Counted from the stretch's first letter, positions 42,895-56,370 are shown. The stretch is DNA of 64,000 nucleotides from Acidimicrobiaceae bacterium (GCA_016722025.1 JADKGZ010000009.1:124001-188000); one strand, 5' to 3'. Translations and numbers: made by a program. The notes: generated by a model from the letters alone, not told the origin.

Positions 42895-44094
42895 ATGTCA
42901 ACCGGGCGCCTCGATCAACTGCTCGCGCAGCTTCGCGCGCACGCCACCCTTCCCGTCGATCGGGCTGTGCTGCTGCCGCCGGCGACGTACACCGAGCCGG
43001 CGATCCTGCAGCTGGAGCGCGAGCACATCTTCGCGGGCGAGTGGATCTGTGTCGGTCGCACCGCCGACGTTCCCGACAAGGGCGACTACGTCACACGGGA
43101 GGTGCCGTCGCCGCACGACGACTCGCTCCTTTCGGTGATCCTCGTTCGTGGCGACGATGCAGTGGTACGGGTGTTCTCCAACGTGTGCGTCCACCGCTGC
43201 GCCACGCTGCTGGATGGCGATGGCAGCACCGCGCGCATCACGTGCCCCTACCACGCGTGGGTCTATCGACTGGATGGCCAGTGTGTTGCCGCGCCGTACA
43301 TGCAGCACACCAGCGAAGCCGACGGGTCACCGTTCGACCCGGCCAACCATCGGCTGCGCGAGTTGCCGACCGAGGTGTGGGAGGGCTTCGTCTTCACCAG
43401 CCAGTCGGCAGCTCCGGCACCGCTGGCCCCGCGCATCGCCGGGCTCACCGACGAGGTCGCTCGCTATCGCATGTCGGGCTACGAGACGGTGGCCGGTGGC
43501 ACCGAGGTGTGGGACACGAACTGGAAGTGCCTCGCCGAGAACTTCCTCGACGCCTACCACGTGTTCAAGGTGCACCGAAGCACCTTCGCCAAGGAGTCCG
43601 ACAGCACCGGCGGCACCACCGTGCACCCCGGCGGTCCGGGATACACGTACCACGTGGCGGTCGACGATCCGGCGAGTGCCTATGGGGTGGCACATCTCGA
43701 CAACGTGGTGCTCGAGGGCACGTGGCGTCATAGCACCGTGCTGGCGGCGGTGTACCCCACGCTGGTCGTGCAGCTGCAACCCGATTGGCTGTGGTACCTC
43801 GTGCTCAGCCCGCTCGGCGTGGGTCGGGTGCACATTCGCTGGTCGCTGGCGGTTGCTCCGGAGGTGGTGGCCTCGGAGATGTGGTCTGCGGGTCGCGATG
43901 GCGACGCGTACCTGACGCGCATCCTCGACCTGCTCGCCGCAGTCAACGCCGAGGACCGGCCAGTGATCGAAGGGGTGTGGAACGCGCTGCACCACCACGA
44001 TGCCGCGCGCGGCCCGTTCAGCTACCTCGAACGCAACGTGTTCGACATCGGGCGCTACATCGCCGCGCGTGTGACCGGTATCGCCTCCGACTGA
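42895..44094 (+). CDS. Rieske non-heme iron aromatic ring-hydroxylating dioxygenase, alpha subunit
   Basis: A 399-residue oxygenase. The Rieske 2Fe-2S site is C-x-H in NVCVHRCATLL and C-x2-H in TCPYHAWVYRLDG. The mononuclear iron site is in KCLAENFLDAYHVFKVHR. It would use O2 and electrons from a separate reductase to hydroxylate an aromatic or amine substrate. No beta subunit, ferredoxin or reductase is adjacent, as for single-component-alpha (type IA or choline-monooxygenase-like) enzymes. The ATG at 42895 is chosen because the family alignment starts near there. Confidence 0.87.
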   Translation: MSTGRLDQLLAQLRAHATLPVDRAVLLPPATYTEPAILQLEREHIFAGEWICVGRTADVPDKGDYVTREVPSPHDDSLLSVILVRGDDAVVRVFSNVCVHRCATLLDGDGSTARITCPYHAWVYRLDGQCVAAPYMQHTSEADGSPFDPANHRLRELPTEVWEGFVFTSQSAAPAPLAPRIAGLTDEVARYRMSGYETVAGGTEVWDTNWKCLAENFLDAYHVFKVHRSTFAKESDSTGGTTVHPGGPGYTYHVAVDDPASAYGVAHLDNVVLEGTWRHSTVLAAVYPTLVVQLQPDWLWYLVLSPLGVGRVHIRWSLAVAPEVVASEMWSAGRDGDAYLTRILDLLAAVNAEDRPVIEGVWNALHHHDAARGPFSYLERNVFDIGRYIAARVTGIASD

Positions 44095-44289
44095 ACGCGT
44101 CGACGAGTTTCCGGCGTATCCTCACCAGGTCGCTGTCAGTCACGTCGCGCTGCGGAAGTCCGTGGCCCGGCCAGGCTCGCCGTCGGCGGGGCCACCGTGG
44201 TGCCCGTTCGAAGCGCTGGCAACGACCCAACGGCGTGTGTCCCGCACTCGGGGCCGCACGACGTCAGGCGGCTACTCATACGGAGCACC

Positions 44290-47200
44290 ATGGCTGAGGT
44301 ACGACAACTCGAAGCTGCGATCTGGTCGATCGCCGACGATCGCGCCTCCGCCGACGACCTGGCGCTGTTCGAGATCGACGAGACGCGGTCCCTGGCGGTG
44401 CTCGATCGCCTGATCGGGGATGCCGAGGAAGACCTCGCCTCCGTGCGCGACATCAAGGGTGACGAGCGCGATCAAGTGGTTGCCGACTTCGCCGACACGC
44501 TGAAGAGCCTGCACCGCACCGCAGCCCGCCTGCGCCCGCTGCCCCCTTCGCCCATCCTTGCCGAGCTCGACGACGACGACTCGATCTCGTGGGAGTACCT
44601 CGAGCCGGGCGAGGTGCAGCTGCAGGCGTCGTGGTCGGAAGGCCGCGTGGTGGTGTGGGCCGCCGGTCGCGGCACCGAACCGGAACCGAACGATGCGCTT
44701 GCCGACCGGCTGGAGGCAGTGGGTGGTCCGCCCAACGGGTGGCAGGTCCATCCGGGGGTGCGGCTTCCCAGCGGTGTGCAGGCCGATGCCATCTCCATCT
44801 CGATGCGCGGCGCGCTCGGTTGGCTGGTCGCCGTGGGCGGTGGCCAGGATGCCGCTGGCGTCGGTGCGAGCCTGTTGTGGCTCGGCCGTGCCGCCGTCGA
44901 AGGTGTTCGCCTCGCTGCACAGGGTGCCATCGTGCCCGGCTTGCGAGTCACTGCTCGGCGAGAGGGCAACGGCATCGATGCGTCGGTTCGGTGGCTTCCG
45001 GCGTTCCTCCATCGTGGTGCCATCGACGAGCTCGCTGCTGCGATGCCGGCCACCGTCGTCGCGATCGAAGGCACGGCCGGCCACACGGTCACCGTTGCGG
45101 TGGTGAGCGCGGTGGTCGAAGCGATCATGAGCGAGGCAGCCGAGCGGGTGGAACTGAAGGCGCAACCGCCCACCGCGAAGTCCATCACCGATCTCGGTGA
45201 CTCGATGCTGGCCCGCATCGACGGGGCTCCGTTCGCAGCCGATCCCTCGCTGGCCCGCGACATGTCACGGCGCTTCGACCAATGGGCCCGGTCGGTCACC
45301 GACACCGCACACCCGCGTCTGGTCGTGCAGCTCGAAGCACCCGGTGCCGGCGGCGTGTGGTTGATGTCGGTGCACCTCCGAGTGGGCAACGGCAAGCAGA
45401 GCAACGGCAAGCAGAGCGATGGCACTGCGGTCAAGGGCAAGTTGATACCGATCGACGAGGCGCTGCGCGCACAGGAAGGCAGCCGAGCCGCGTTGGCGGA
45501 GTGGACTCGGTTGGGTCGCATCTTCCCTGCACTCGGACGAGCAGGTGTCCGAGCCCGTGGGCAGCTGGCCCTCAGCCAGGACGAAGCGTGGGACTTCCTC
45601 ACGATGGTCGGGCCCACTCTCGTGGCCACCGGCTTCGACGTGCGCGCGCCGCAGATCTCGCGGCGCAAGGCAACGCCATCGCTGCGCTTGTTCGCCGAAG
45701 AGTCGGCCGGTTCGGTCGTGGGCGCCCACCAGCTCTCCAAAGTGGCGTGGTCGGTGCTGTTCGACGATGTCGAGCTGTCCGCCGGTGAGGTGGCACGGCT
45801 GGCGAAGCAGGCTCGGCCGCTGGTGCACTCCCGTGGCAAGTGGGTCGAGCTCGATCGTGTCGACCTGGAGAAGGCCGCCGAGGCGTTGGCCGAACGGGAG
45901 TCCACCACGCAGATGACCGGCGCAGAGATCCTGCGTCACAGCATGGGCCTCGATTCCTCGGGCCTCGCCGGTGGCATCGTGGTGCAGGGCCAGAGCTGGG
46001 CCAACGACGTCTTGCAGCGCGCCGGCGAAGCCGCCGCCGCGCCGGTCACGCCGCCGGAGGGCTTCGTGGGCGAGCTGCGTTCGTACCAGACTGAAGCGTT
46101 GTCATGGATCGGCTTCCTCGACGCTGCCGAGCTGGGCGGTTGCCTGGCGCTCGACATGGGCCTGGGCAAGACGCCCACCGTGCTCGCCCACCTCGCTCGA
46201 ACGGCCGGCAACGGCACCACGTTGGTCGTCGCGCCCGCAGCAGTGGTGGGCAACTGGGCCGCCGAAGCCGCTCGCTTCGCCCCCGGGCTACGGGTGCTGG
46301 TGCACCACGGCATGTCGCGATCCGAGGCCGATCAGTTTGCTGCTCAGCTGGTCGACGCCGACATCGTCATCACCACGTACGCGACTGCCGTTCGCGACGT
46401 CGACATGCTCGCGGCCACCGTGTGGCGCACGATGGTGCTCGACGAAGCGCAGGCCATCAAGAACCCGGCCAGCGATACCGCCCAGCAGCTGCGCCGCATC
46501 GGTGCACACACTCGCCTGGCGCTCACCGGTACGCCCATCGAGAACGGGGTCGCCGATCTCTGGTCCATCCTCGACTTCACCAACCCGGGCCTCATCGGTC
46601 CGCGGGCGTCGTTCGTCGCGCAGATGTCGGGCGACAGCGAGTCCGCGCTGAAGGCGCTCAACGGCATCCTGCTCTTCCGGCGCACGAAGACCGAGCCGGA
46701 AGTGGCCGCTCAGCTGCCCGACAAGATCGACGAGCTCGACCACTGCACGATGACCCCCGAGCAGATCGGGCTGTACCAAGCGGTGCTCGACGATCTGGTG
46801 CTCAACGTCACCAACGAGCTGGGCGAGAAGAAGGAAGGCGCGATCCTGGCTGCCATCACGGCGCTGAAGCAGATCTGCAACCACCCGGTGGCCTACAACG
46901 ACGACGACCAACCACTGGCCGGTCGGTCGGGCAAGCTGGCCCGACTGGAGGAGATCGTCGAATCGGTGTTCGCAGCCGGCGAGCGAGTGCTCATCTTCAC
47001 TCACTTCGCCACGTGGGGCCGACGCCTCGCCGATCACCTCACCACTGTCACCGGCACGCCGGTGTCGTGCTACGACGGCAGCCTCAGCCGCACCGTGCGC
47101 GACAAGATGATCGCCGAGTTCCAGGCGCTCGAGGGCCCCGGTGCGATGGTGCTGTCGTTGAAGGCGGGTGGCACCGGGCTCAACCTCACCAATGCCAACC

Positions 47201-47475
47201 ACGTCGTGCTCTACGACCGCTGGTGGAACCCGGCGGTGGAAGACCAGGCACGCGATCGCGCATGGCGCATCGGCCAGAGCAAGACCGTCATCTCGCACCG
47301 CCTGGTCTGCCCCGGCACGGTCGACGAGAAGGTCGAGGAAGTGGTGGCCGGCAAGCGCCACATCGCTCAGCTGGTGCTGCCCAAGGGAAGCTCGATGGCC
47401 GATCTCAACACCGATCAGCTGCGGCTCGCCTTCGGTCTGCGACCCGAGGAACTGCTCACCGAGGACGACCAATGA
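44290..47475 (+). CDS. SNF2-family DEAD-like helicase with N-terminal DUF3670-type region
   Basis: A 1061-residue ATPase. The N-terminal half (about 500 residues) matches the SNF2 helicase-associated region of HelZ-like actinobacterial proteins (LRLFAEESAGSVVGAHQLSK). The motor follows: LRSYQTEALSWIGFL, Walker A LALDMGLGKTPTVLAHLA, motif II VLDEAQAIKN, motif III LALTGTPIENGVADLW, and in lobe 2 RVLIFTHFATWGRRLADHL, SLKAGGTGLNLTNANHV and DQARDRAWRIGQSK. It is a DNA translocase that remodels protein-DNA complexes. GGAG precedes the ATG. In many actinobacteria a SWIM zinc-finger gene follows; here only a fragment does. Confidence 0.92.
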   Translation: MAEVRQLEAAIWSIADDRASADDLALFEIDETRSLAVLDRLIGDAEEDLASVRDIKGDERDQVVADFADTLKSLHRTAARLRPLPPSPILAELDDDDSISWEYLEPGEVQLQASWSEGRVVVWAAGRGTEPEPNDALADRLEAVGGPPNGWQVHPGVRLPSGVQADAISISMRGALGWLVAVGGGQDAAGVGASLLWLGRAAVEGVRLAAQGAIVPGLRVTARREGNGIDASVRWLPAFLHRGAIDELAAAMPATVVAIEGTAGHTVTVAVVSAVVEAIMSEAAERVELKAQPPTAKSITDLGDSMLARIDGAPFAADPSLARDMSRRFDQWARSVTDTAHPRLVVQLEAPGAGGVWLMSVHLRVGNGKQSNGKQSDGTAVKGKLIPIDEALRAQEGSRAALAEWTRLGRIFPALGRAGVRARGQLALSQDEAWDFLTMVGPTLVATGFDVRAPQISRRKATPSLRLFAEESAGSVVGAHQLSKVAWSVLFDDVELSAGEVARLAKQARPLVHSRGKWVELDRVDLEKAAEALAERESTTQMTGAEILRHSMGLDSSGLAGGIVVQGQSWANDVLQRAGEAAAAPVTPPEGFVGELRSYQTEALSWIGFLDAAELGGCLALDMGLGKTPTVLAHLARTAGNGTTLVVAPAAVVGNWAAEAARFAPGLRVLVHHGMSRSEADQFAAQLVDADIVITTYATAVRDVDMLAATVWRTMVLDEAQAIKNPASDTAQQLRRIGAHTRLALTGTPIENGVADLWSILDFTNPGLIGPRASFVAQMSGDSESALKALNGILLFRRTKTEPEVAAQLPDKIDELDHCTMTPEQIGLYQAVLDDLVLNVTNELGEKKEGAILAAITALKQICNHPVAYNDDDQPLAGRSGKLARLEEIVESVFAAGERVLIFTHFATWGRRLADHLTTVTGTPVSCYDGSLSRTVRDKMIAEFQALEGPGAMVLSLKAGGTGLNLTNANHVVLYDRWWNPAVEDQARDRAWRIGQSKTVISHRLVCPGTVDEKVEEVVAGKRHIAQLVLPKGSSMADLNTDQLRLAFGLRPEELLTEDDQ

Positions 47476-47778
47476 ACCGCTCGCAACAGCAACCACCCGC
47501 ACAGACACGCAACAGTCAGCGCCGCCGCTCGGGCGCGCGCCAACGGGTCGCGACCAGCTCCCAAGGCCGATCTCTGGCGCGACCCCGAGCCCTTGCCCGA
47601 GCTGCAGCCCATCGCGGTGTCGCGCGATGCCACCGCGCTGCTGCGGTCACTAGGCGAGCCACCGATGAACGGTGCCATCGAGGCCGGCTACACGTTCGGC
47701 GCAGTCGTCGAACGCGCCTGCCGGCATCGCCGCCGCTTCGCGTTCAGTGCGGGCCTGCTGGCCGACCCCATCGACTGA
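47472..47778 (+). pseudogene. Remnant of the SWIM-type partner of the SNF2 helicase
   Basis: The ATG overlaps the helicase stop (ATGA). About 22 plausible N-terminal residues (NRSQQQPPAQTRNSQRRRSG) give way, near 47,550, to another frame encoding KADLWRDPEPLPELQPIAVS, then ATALLRSLGEPPMNGA and a helical end AFSAGLLADPID. The latter resembles the C-terminal end of SWIM zinc-finger proteins that usually follow SNF2 genes. The SWIM domain itself (several hundred codons) is absent. Either the middle was deleted or the assembly lost it. As read, the product would be non-functional. Confidence 0.5.
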
Positions 47779-47878
47779 ACGTCGGTTCGAGAACTGACCC
47801 CGGCACTGGATCACCCGCACAACCGGCGGTTGCTGCCGGCCTGATGTCACGATGAGGTGAACGTGTCAGGATCGACCG

Positions 47879-48385
47879 ATGAGTGAGTTCGAGATCCGCA
47901 AAGCGATCCCTGCTGACGCCGATGCAGTTGCGGACTATCACGATCGGTGCTTCAGGAACACGTATTCGTCGCAGATGCTCGCCGGTGAGTTCGAAGCGCC
48001 CGACCTCGCGGGCACCAGGCAACAGATCCACGATTGGTTCCTCCCCGAGTCTGGGCTCGAGTCGCGGGTAGCCGTCGTCGATGGTGCGCCGATCGGTCAC
48101 GTCACGGTCTGCGGCCACCAACTCGTGCACCTGTTCGTGGAGCCCGACCACCAGCACGTTGGTCTCGGCAGGCACCTGCTTGCGCTGGGCGAGGCGATGA
48201 TCGCTGCCGGCGGCCACACGGAGTCCGAGTTGCACGCGAGAGTCGAGAACGTCGACGCGATCGCCTTCTACGAGAGAGCGGGGTGGGTCGTGACCGAGCG
48301 TTTGATTCACACCGTCGAGCACGGCATCAGCTATGACGAGCGGGTTCTCATGAAGCGCTCGTTGCCGTGCGCTCCGAGCGCATGA
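47879..48385 (+). CDS. GNAT-family N-acetyltransferase
   Basis: A 168-residue acetyltransferase with the acetyl-CoA loop LFVEPDHQHVGLGRHLLAL and the C-terminal ARVENVDAIAFYERAGWVV block. The N-terminus (EIRKAIPADADAVADYHDRC) is the standard first strand and helix. The substrate is unknown. It is monocistronic; the 100-bp gap before it shows no clear promoter. Confidence 0.88.
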   Translation: MSEFEIRKAIPADADAVADYHDRCFRNTYSSQMLAGEFEAPDLAGTRQQIHDWFLPESGLESRVAVVDGAPIGHVTVCGHQLVHLFVEPDHQHVGLGRHLLALGEAMIAAGGHTESELHARVENVDAIAFYERAGWVVTERLIHTVEHGISYDERVLMKRSLPCAPSA

Positions 48386-48445
48386 CCGTCGCCACTCGAC
48401 TCGGCGCCACGAGAGACCGCGTCGTCGAGGCTGCGAACGACCTCG

Positions 48446-49089
48446 TCATCGAGTGAACGTGAGGTGGGTGACGCCGCTGGGTGTCGAGACTGCCTCGACG
48501 TCGTACTGCTGCTCCAACGCCTCCAGGCCGTCCCACAGCCGAACACCTCGGCCGAGCACGATCGGCACCTGCACCACGTGCAGGTGGTCGACGAGACCGG
48601 CGGCGAGGAACGCGCGCATCACGGTCGGGCCCCCGCCGATGCGGACGTCCTGACCGGCGGCTGCGTCCAGCGCCACCTCGAGTGCATCCGCCGGCGCGGC
48701 GTCGAGGAAGTGGAACGTCGTACCACCCTCCATCTCCAGCGACGGGCGCGGACGGTGGTCAGCACGTACGTCGGCGTGTGGAACGGCGGGTTGTCACCCC
48801 ACCACCCGCGCCACTCCGGGTCGTCCTGCCAGCCCGGAGGGCCGAACTTGCCGGCGCCCATGATCTCCGCGCCGATCCCGGGTCCGTGCCGGTCGGCCAT
48901 CACGTGATCGACACCCTCGGTGCCGCCCGCTTCGCCGAGGATTTCGCGGCGGCCGAACCGAGTGGCGAGCAGCCACTCGTGGAGCCGCTGCCCGGCGTGG
49001 CCGAACGGCGTGTCGAGAGCCTGTCCGTCGCCGGTGGCGAACCCGTCGATTGAGATCGTGAAGTTGTGGATGCGGACGCGCGACATCAT
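48446..49089 (-). CDS. Dihydrofolate-reductase-like (RibD C-terminal) protein (frameshifted near 48,745)
   Basis: About 214 residues. The N-terminal strand VRIHNFTISIDGFATGDGQ and the middle GPGIGAEIMGAGKFGPPGW fit the RibD_C/DHFR-like fold. Near 48,745 the frame changes so that PTYVLTTVRAR continues as EMEGGTTFHFLDAAPADALE, with the NADPH-binding QDVRIGGGPTVMRAFLAAGL after it. It is a small NAD(P)H-dependent reductase of unknown substrate. It is third in an ArsR-SRPBCC-reductase operon; its ATG overlaps the SRPBCC stop (ATGA). Confidence 0.8.
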
Positions 49090-49574
49090 GCGACCCCGAG
49101 ATGGTGGGCGAGCTTCCGCATCGTTTGCAGACCGAGCTCGACAGCGCCGAAGCCGACGCCTGCATCTCGCTGCTCGACGGTCGGGTGGAGCTGCCGCAAC
49201 GTCAACACCGTCTTTCCATCGGCTTGTTCATCGAAGACGATGGTCACTCGGAAGCGTGTCGGGTCATCGTCGATGTCTGGCCCGTGATCCATCACCAACC
49301 TCTTGGCGGGAACCACTTCGAGGTACTCGAAGCGGTTCGTGAACACGGTGCCAACCGGGGAAACCATGTCGAAGCACGCTCGACCTCCCGGGCGCACGTC
49401 CATCTCGCGGACAGTGCAGGCGTACCCATCGGGACCGAACCATTGGCAGAAGGCATCCGCGTCGGTCCACGCGGCGAACACCGCGTCGCGTGTGGCGTCG
49501 AGAACTCGCACGAGGACGATCTCGCGATCGAGAGCCCACGTTGTCGGATTGGTGAGGTTCGGGGTGTTGCTCAT
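49086..49574 (-). CDS. SRPBCC/AHSA1-type protein
   Basis: A 162-residue START-fold protein of the Aha1/YdjC-like class: LVRVLDATRDAVFAAWTDAD, QWFGPDGYACTVREMDVRPG, then FEYLEVVPAKRLVMDHG and LTLRQLHPTVEQRD. These proteins commonly follow an ArsR gene and bind hydrophobic small molecules. The start at 49574 overlaps the arsR stop by four bases; the longer upstream frame is antisense shadow. Confidence 0.88.
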   Translation of the reverse strand: MSNTPNLTNPTTWALDREIVLVRVLDATRDAVFAAWTDADAFCQWFGPDGYACTVREMDVRPGGRACFDMVSPVGTVFTNRFEYLEVVPAKRLVMDHGPDIDDDPTRFRVTIVFDEQADGKTVLTLRQLHPTVEQRDAGVGFGAVELGLQTMRKLAHHLGVA

Positions 49575-49945
49575 GGCTTCTCCAAAGTCGGTGGGGATGC
49601 GGGTCGGTCGGATGTGCGCTGGAGGTGTGCATCGAGCCGGTCGAGACGCTGCTCCCACGCGGCTCGTGTGTGCTCGGCCCAAGCGGCGATCTCGGCCAGC
49701 GGCTCCGGCTGCAGCCGGCACGGCCGCCGTTGTCCATCGCGGCTGCGACTGATCAGGCCCGCCCGCTCGAGGACCTGCAGATGACGGGAGATGGCCGGGA
49801 GACTGATCGGGAACGGCTCGGCCAACTCGAGCACGGTTGCCTCACCGTCGGCCAACCGGCGCACGATCGAGCGCCGCGTGGGGTCCGACAAGGCGGCGAA
49901 GATGACGTCGAACCGATCGGGGGCCGTCACGGCCATCGTTGGCAT
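49571..49945 (-). CDS. ArsR-family transcriptional repressor
   Basis: A 124-residue winged-helix regulator: FAALSDPTRRSIVRRLADGE, then VLELAEPFPISLPAISRHLQ and VLERAGLISRSRDGQRRPCR. No metal-binding cysteine pair is visible, so it belongs to the non-metal subgroup that pairs with SRPBCC genes. It heads the ArsR-SRPBCC-reductase operon with ATGA overlaps throughout. A strong promoter containing a small palindrome lies 29 bp upstream, suggesting autorepression. Confidence 0.9.
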   Translation of the reverse strand: MPTMAVTAPDRFDVIFAALSDPTRRSIVRRLADGEATVLELAEPFPISLPAISRHLQVLERAGLISRSRDGQRRPCRLQPEPLAEIAAWAEHTRAAWEQRLDRLDAHLQRTSDRPASPPTLEKP

Positions 49946-49973
49946 CGCTTCCGCGGATACTTCATGGATCGGT

Positions 49974-50002
49974 TATTTAACACAGTGGCTACATATGGTC
50001 AA
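49974..50002 (-). promoter_or_regulatory. SigA-type promoter of the arsR operon
   Basis: Minus strand: TTGACC (50002-49997), 17-base spacer, TAAATA (49979-49974). GTTATTTAAC overlapping the -10 is a short palindrome and a plausible ArsR site. Confidence 0.7.
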
Positions 50003-50026
50003 GGGCGCCTGGAGCGTCGACGCGGC

Positions 50027-54201
<4,175 letters not shown>

Positions 54202-54281
54202 GTCGTTCCCCCAACGCAACGCAGTGAATCATCACACAGCGTGCGCACCCAGGCTGTCGGTTCCACATCCACAAGTCGATC

Positions 54282-54330
54282 ATCTGGGTCACGGCACAGA
54301 CGAGGGTTCCTTCTGTGCCGTGACCCAGAT
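54282..54330. terminator. Perfect 19-bp inverted repeat (hairpin) in a 317-bp intergenic region
   Basis: Arms atctgggtcacggcacaga (54282-54300) and tctgtgccgtgacccagat (54312-54330) pair perfectly around an 11-base loop. They lie in the gap 54202-54518, downstream of the lipoprotein gene and upstream of the TIR-STAND gene (both minus strand). A terminator for the lipoprotein transcript is the simplest role, though no T run follows. The rest of the gap holds one short unconvincing GTG-started frame (54289-54495, minus) and nothing else I can support. Confidence 0.6.
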
Positions 54331-54518
54331 CCCCGAGCGCGGAACTGCCGGTCGGCCGGCGATGGGCAGTTCTTCATGGTCGCAGGTGGGGAGTAGCCGA
54401 TGTCCGCCGACAGGCTTGCCCTCGGCGTCCAGCGCGGGTCTCGATCCGCGGGGATGGCTCGGATCGATAGGACCAGCATCGGCCGGCTCGTCCACCTCGA
54501 TGGGCCGAGGCTTCAGCG

Positions 54519-55094
54519 TCAGTCGTAGGCAGTGTTGAAGTCGACCGACCGTGTCATCGGATCGCCATCGACGGTCAACACGCCGTCGGCACCGAGCGAG
54601 AAGCCCGCCGGGAACCCGGCGCCGGCGTCGATGAATGCGTACTCGGTGCCGTTCGGACCCTGGGTCACACCCACCACATCGAACACGAGCACGTTGGCTG
54701 CATCAGCAACGGGCTCGTCCGAGCAGTCGGGTGAGCCGTACCGATAGCCCTGCACGTCGATCGTGATCTGTTCGGGCCCGCTCTGCACGATCTCGAACAC
54801 ACCCGACGTCGCGCCGTCACCGGGGATGTAGTCGTCGCACTCGAAGAACCACAGACCGAGGAGCGCCTCGTAGCCGCCGGCGGCGACAGCAGTGGTGGCC
54901 GGGCCAGCTGCTGCCGCGGAGGTGGTGGGCGTTGTCGCTGCGGTGGCGGGCGTGCTGCCCTGCGCAGCGGTCGTCGCAATCGTCCGCGCCGTGGTCGCGA
55001 TGGGAGCAGCCTCGTCGTCGCCCCCACAACCGGCCGCGAGCATGCACAGGGCCATGGCTACACCGCGAGGCCAGCGGTTGTTCATCCACGTCAT
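54519..55094 (-). CDS. Secreted lipoprotein of unknown function
   Basis: A 191-residue protein. The signal peptide MNNRWPRGVAMALCMLAAGC ends in a lipobox cysteine. A long Ala/Thr linker follows (TTAAQGSTPATAATTPTTS), then a small folded domain (YEALLGLWFFECDDYIPGDG; GPEQITIDVQGYRYGSPDC) with paired cysteines. I do not recognise the domain. It would be anchored on the outer face of the membrane. The start at 55094 gives MTWMNNRW; the longer frame upstream is antisense to the methyltransferase gene. Confidence 0.75.
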   Translation of the reverse strand: MTWMNNRWPRGVAMALCMLAAGCGGDDEAAPIATTARTIATTAAQGSTPATAATTPTTSAAAAGPATTAVAAGGYEALLGLWFFECDDYIPGDGATSGVFEIVQSGPEQITIDVQGYRYGSPDCSDEPVADAANVLVFDVVGVTQGPNGTEYAFIDAGAGFPAGFSLGADGVLTVDGDPMTRSVDFNTAYD

Positions 55095-55245
55095 GCGCTC
55101 ATGTTCACACGGACGAGCACCAGTGCGCAGGTTCTTCGGCCACCGAAAGCCGTGACTTGCGACGAGGCGCCATTCCGGGAGTCGGTGCAACCACGGCCCG
55201 GCAAAATCGAGCCGTTCCTCGGCTGCCGGCTGGGAGACTCTGCTG

Positions 55246-55992
55246 ATGTACGAGTTGTTGAAGCGGGCTGCGTATCCGCGTTCGTCTGCATACGACCCGG
55301 TGTGGCTGATGACAAACATGATGGGTCCGTGCAGCGTGTGGCTCACGGAAGCACTGACGGCCGATGTCGCGCTCGCGCCTGATCTCCACGTCGTCGACCT
55401 CGGGTGCGGGAAGGCGATGTCGTCGATCTTTCTCGCCCGCGAGTTCGGAGTCCGCGTGACGGCGGTGGACCCCTGGATTTCGGCAGACGAGAACGAGGCG
55501 CGGATTGCCGACGCCGGTCTTTCCGGCATCGTGGATGCGGTGCATGCCGATGCCCGCGCGTACGTGCCCCCCGACGGGGGCGTTGATGGGCTGGTCAGCG
55601 TCGACGCTTTCCACTACTTCGCCCAGGAGCCCGGAGCGCTCGACGTGCTCACCGACCCGGTGAAGAAGGGGGGCCAGGTTGCGGTCGTTGTCCCCGGCTT
55701 GCGGGAGGACGGGTGGCCGACGCACCTCGCTGGCCATTGGCAGGAGAGCTTCTGGACATTCAAGAGCGTCGAGTGGTGGAAGCAGTTGTTCAACGGCGCA
55801 CCTGGGCTGCGAGTCGACCGGGTGACGACGGTCGATTGGGGCCTCAGCGAGGATTGGATCTCGTGGGCTGATGCCTGCGACCAGTGGGCCGACTCCGTGG
55901 GACGGCAGCCGTACGAACTCGAGGCCGCGATGCTCCGAGCTGATAGTCAACGTTCGCTGGTGTTCGTCATGTTGAATGCTACGAGGCTCTGA
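55246..55992 (+). CDS. SAM-dependent methyltransferase
   Basis: A 248-residue class I methyltransferase: motif I HVVDLGCGKAMSSIFLAREF, acidic loop VRVTAVDPWIS and the later DGLVSVDAFHYFAQEPG. The N-terminus (MYELLKRAAYPRSSAYDPVW) and a C-terminus with several tryptophans (SVEWWKQLFNG; LSEDWISWADACDQWA) resemble the UbiE-like enzymes acting on small molecules. It stands alone. Codon use is slightly less GC-extreme than neighbours, as in the adjacent small membrane gene. Confidence 0.85.
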   Translation: MYELLKRAAYPRSSAYDPVWLMTNMMGPCSVWLTEALTADVALAPDLHVVDLGCGKAMSSIFLAREFGVRVTAVDPWISADENEARIADAGLSGIVDAVHADARAYVPPDGGVDGLVSVDAFHYFAQEPGALDVLTDPVKKGGQVAVVVPGLREDGWPTHLAGHWQESFWTFKSVEWWKQLFNGAPGLRVDRVTTVDWGLSEDWISWADACDQWADSVGRQPYELEAAMLRADSQRSLVFVMLNATRL

Positions 55993-56061
55993 TCGGGATG
56001 CGCCAGATCTCTGCCGTGAGGTGGCTGGACAAGTCGCCCGTGCATGAGTCACTCTGCGTGC

Positions 56062-56370
56062 ATGTCTGAGCCGCCGGCGAACGACTGGGAGAGGCAGTAC
56101 CACGAGTCGATCGTTGCAGAGAACGCGGCACACCGCGAGGCGTCGCTCGAGTACGAACCCACGATTGAGGACCTCCGAACGTACCTGTTGGTTTTGTTCT
56201 TCCCCGCGGCGTTTCTCGGTGTCGCACTTGGATGGGTGAGCGAGCAGCTCGGCACAGGTCGTTGGCCGGGCACCGTTGTAGGAGTGCTCATCTGGTTTGT
56301 CATCCTGGCAGTGATGGTCTGGCGATGGTGCAGGGCAAGGTCCCGCACCGGGAAACGGGAGCAGTCATGA
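56062..56370 (+). CDS. Small membrane protein with two helices (102 aa)
   Basis: A charged N-terminus (NDWERQYHESIVAENAAHRE) is followed by two membrane helices (TYLLVLFFPAAFLGVALGWV and TVVGVLIWFVILAVMVWRWC) and a basic end. No family is recognised. An ATG at 56044 is also in frame. No clear ribosome site is seen for either. Confidence 0.55.
   Translation: MSEPPANDWERQYHESIVAENAAHREASLEYEPTIEDLRTYLLVLFFPAAFLGVALGWVSEQLGTGRWPGTVVGVLIWFVILAVMVWRWCRARSRTGKREQS

Noticed and set aside
54289..54495. A 68-codon GTG-started frame in the gap before the TIR-STAND gene
   Set aside because: It runs through the perfect inverted repeat, lacks a ribosome site and has no recognisable domain.
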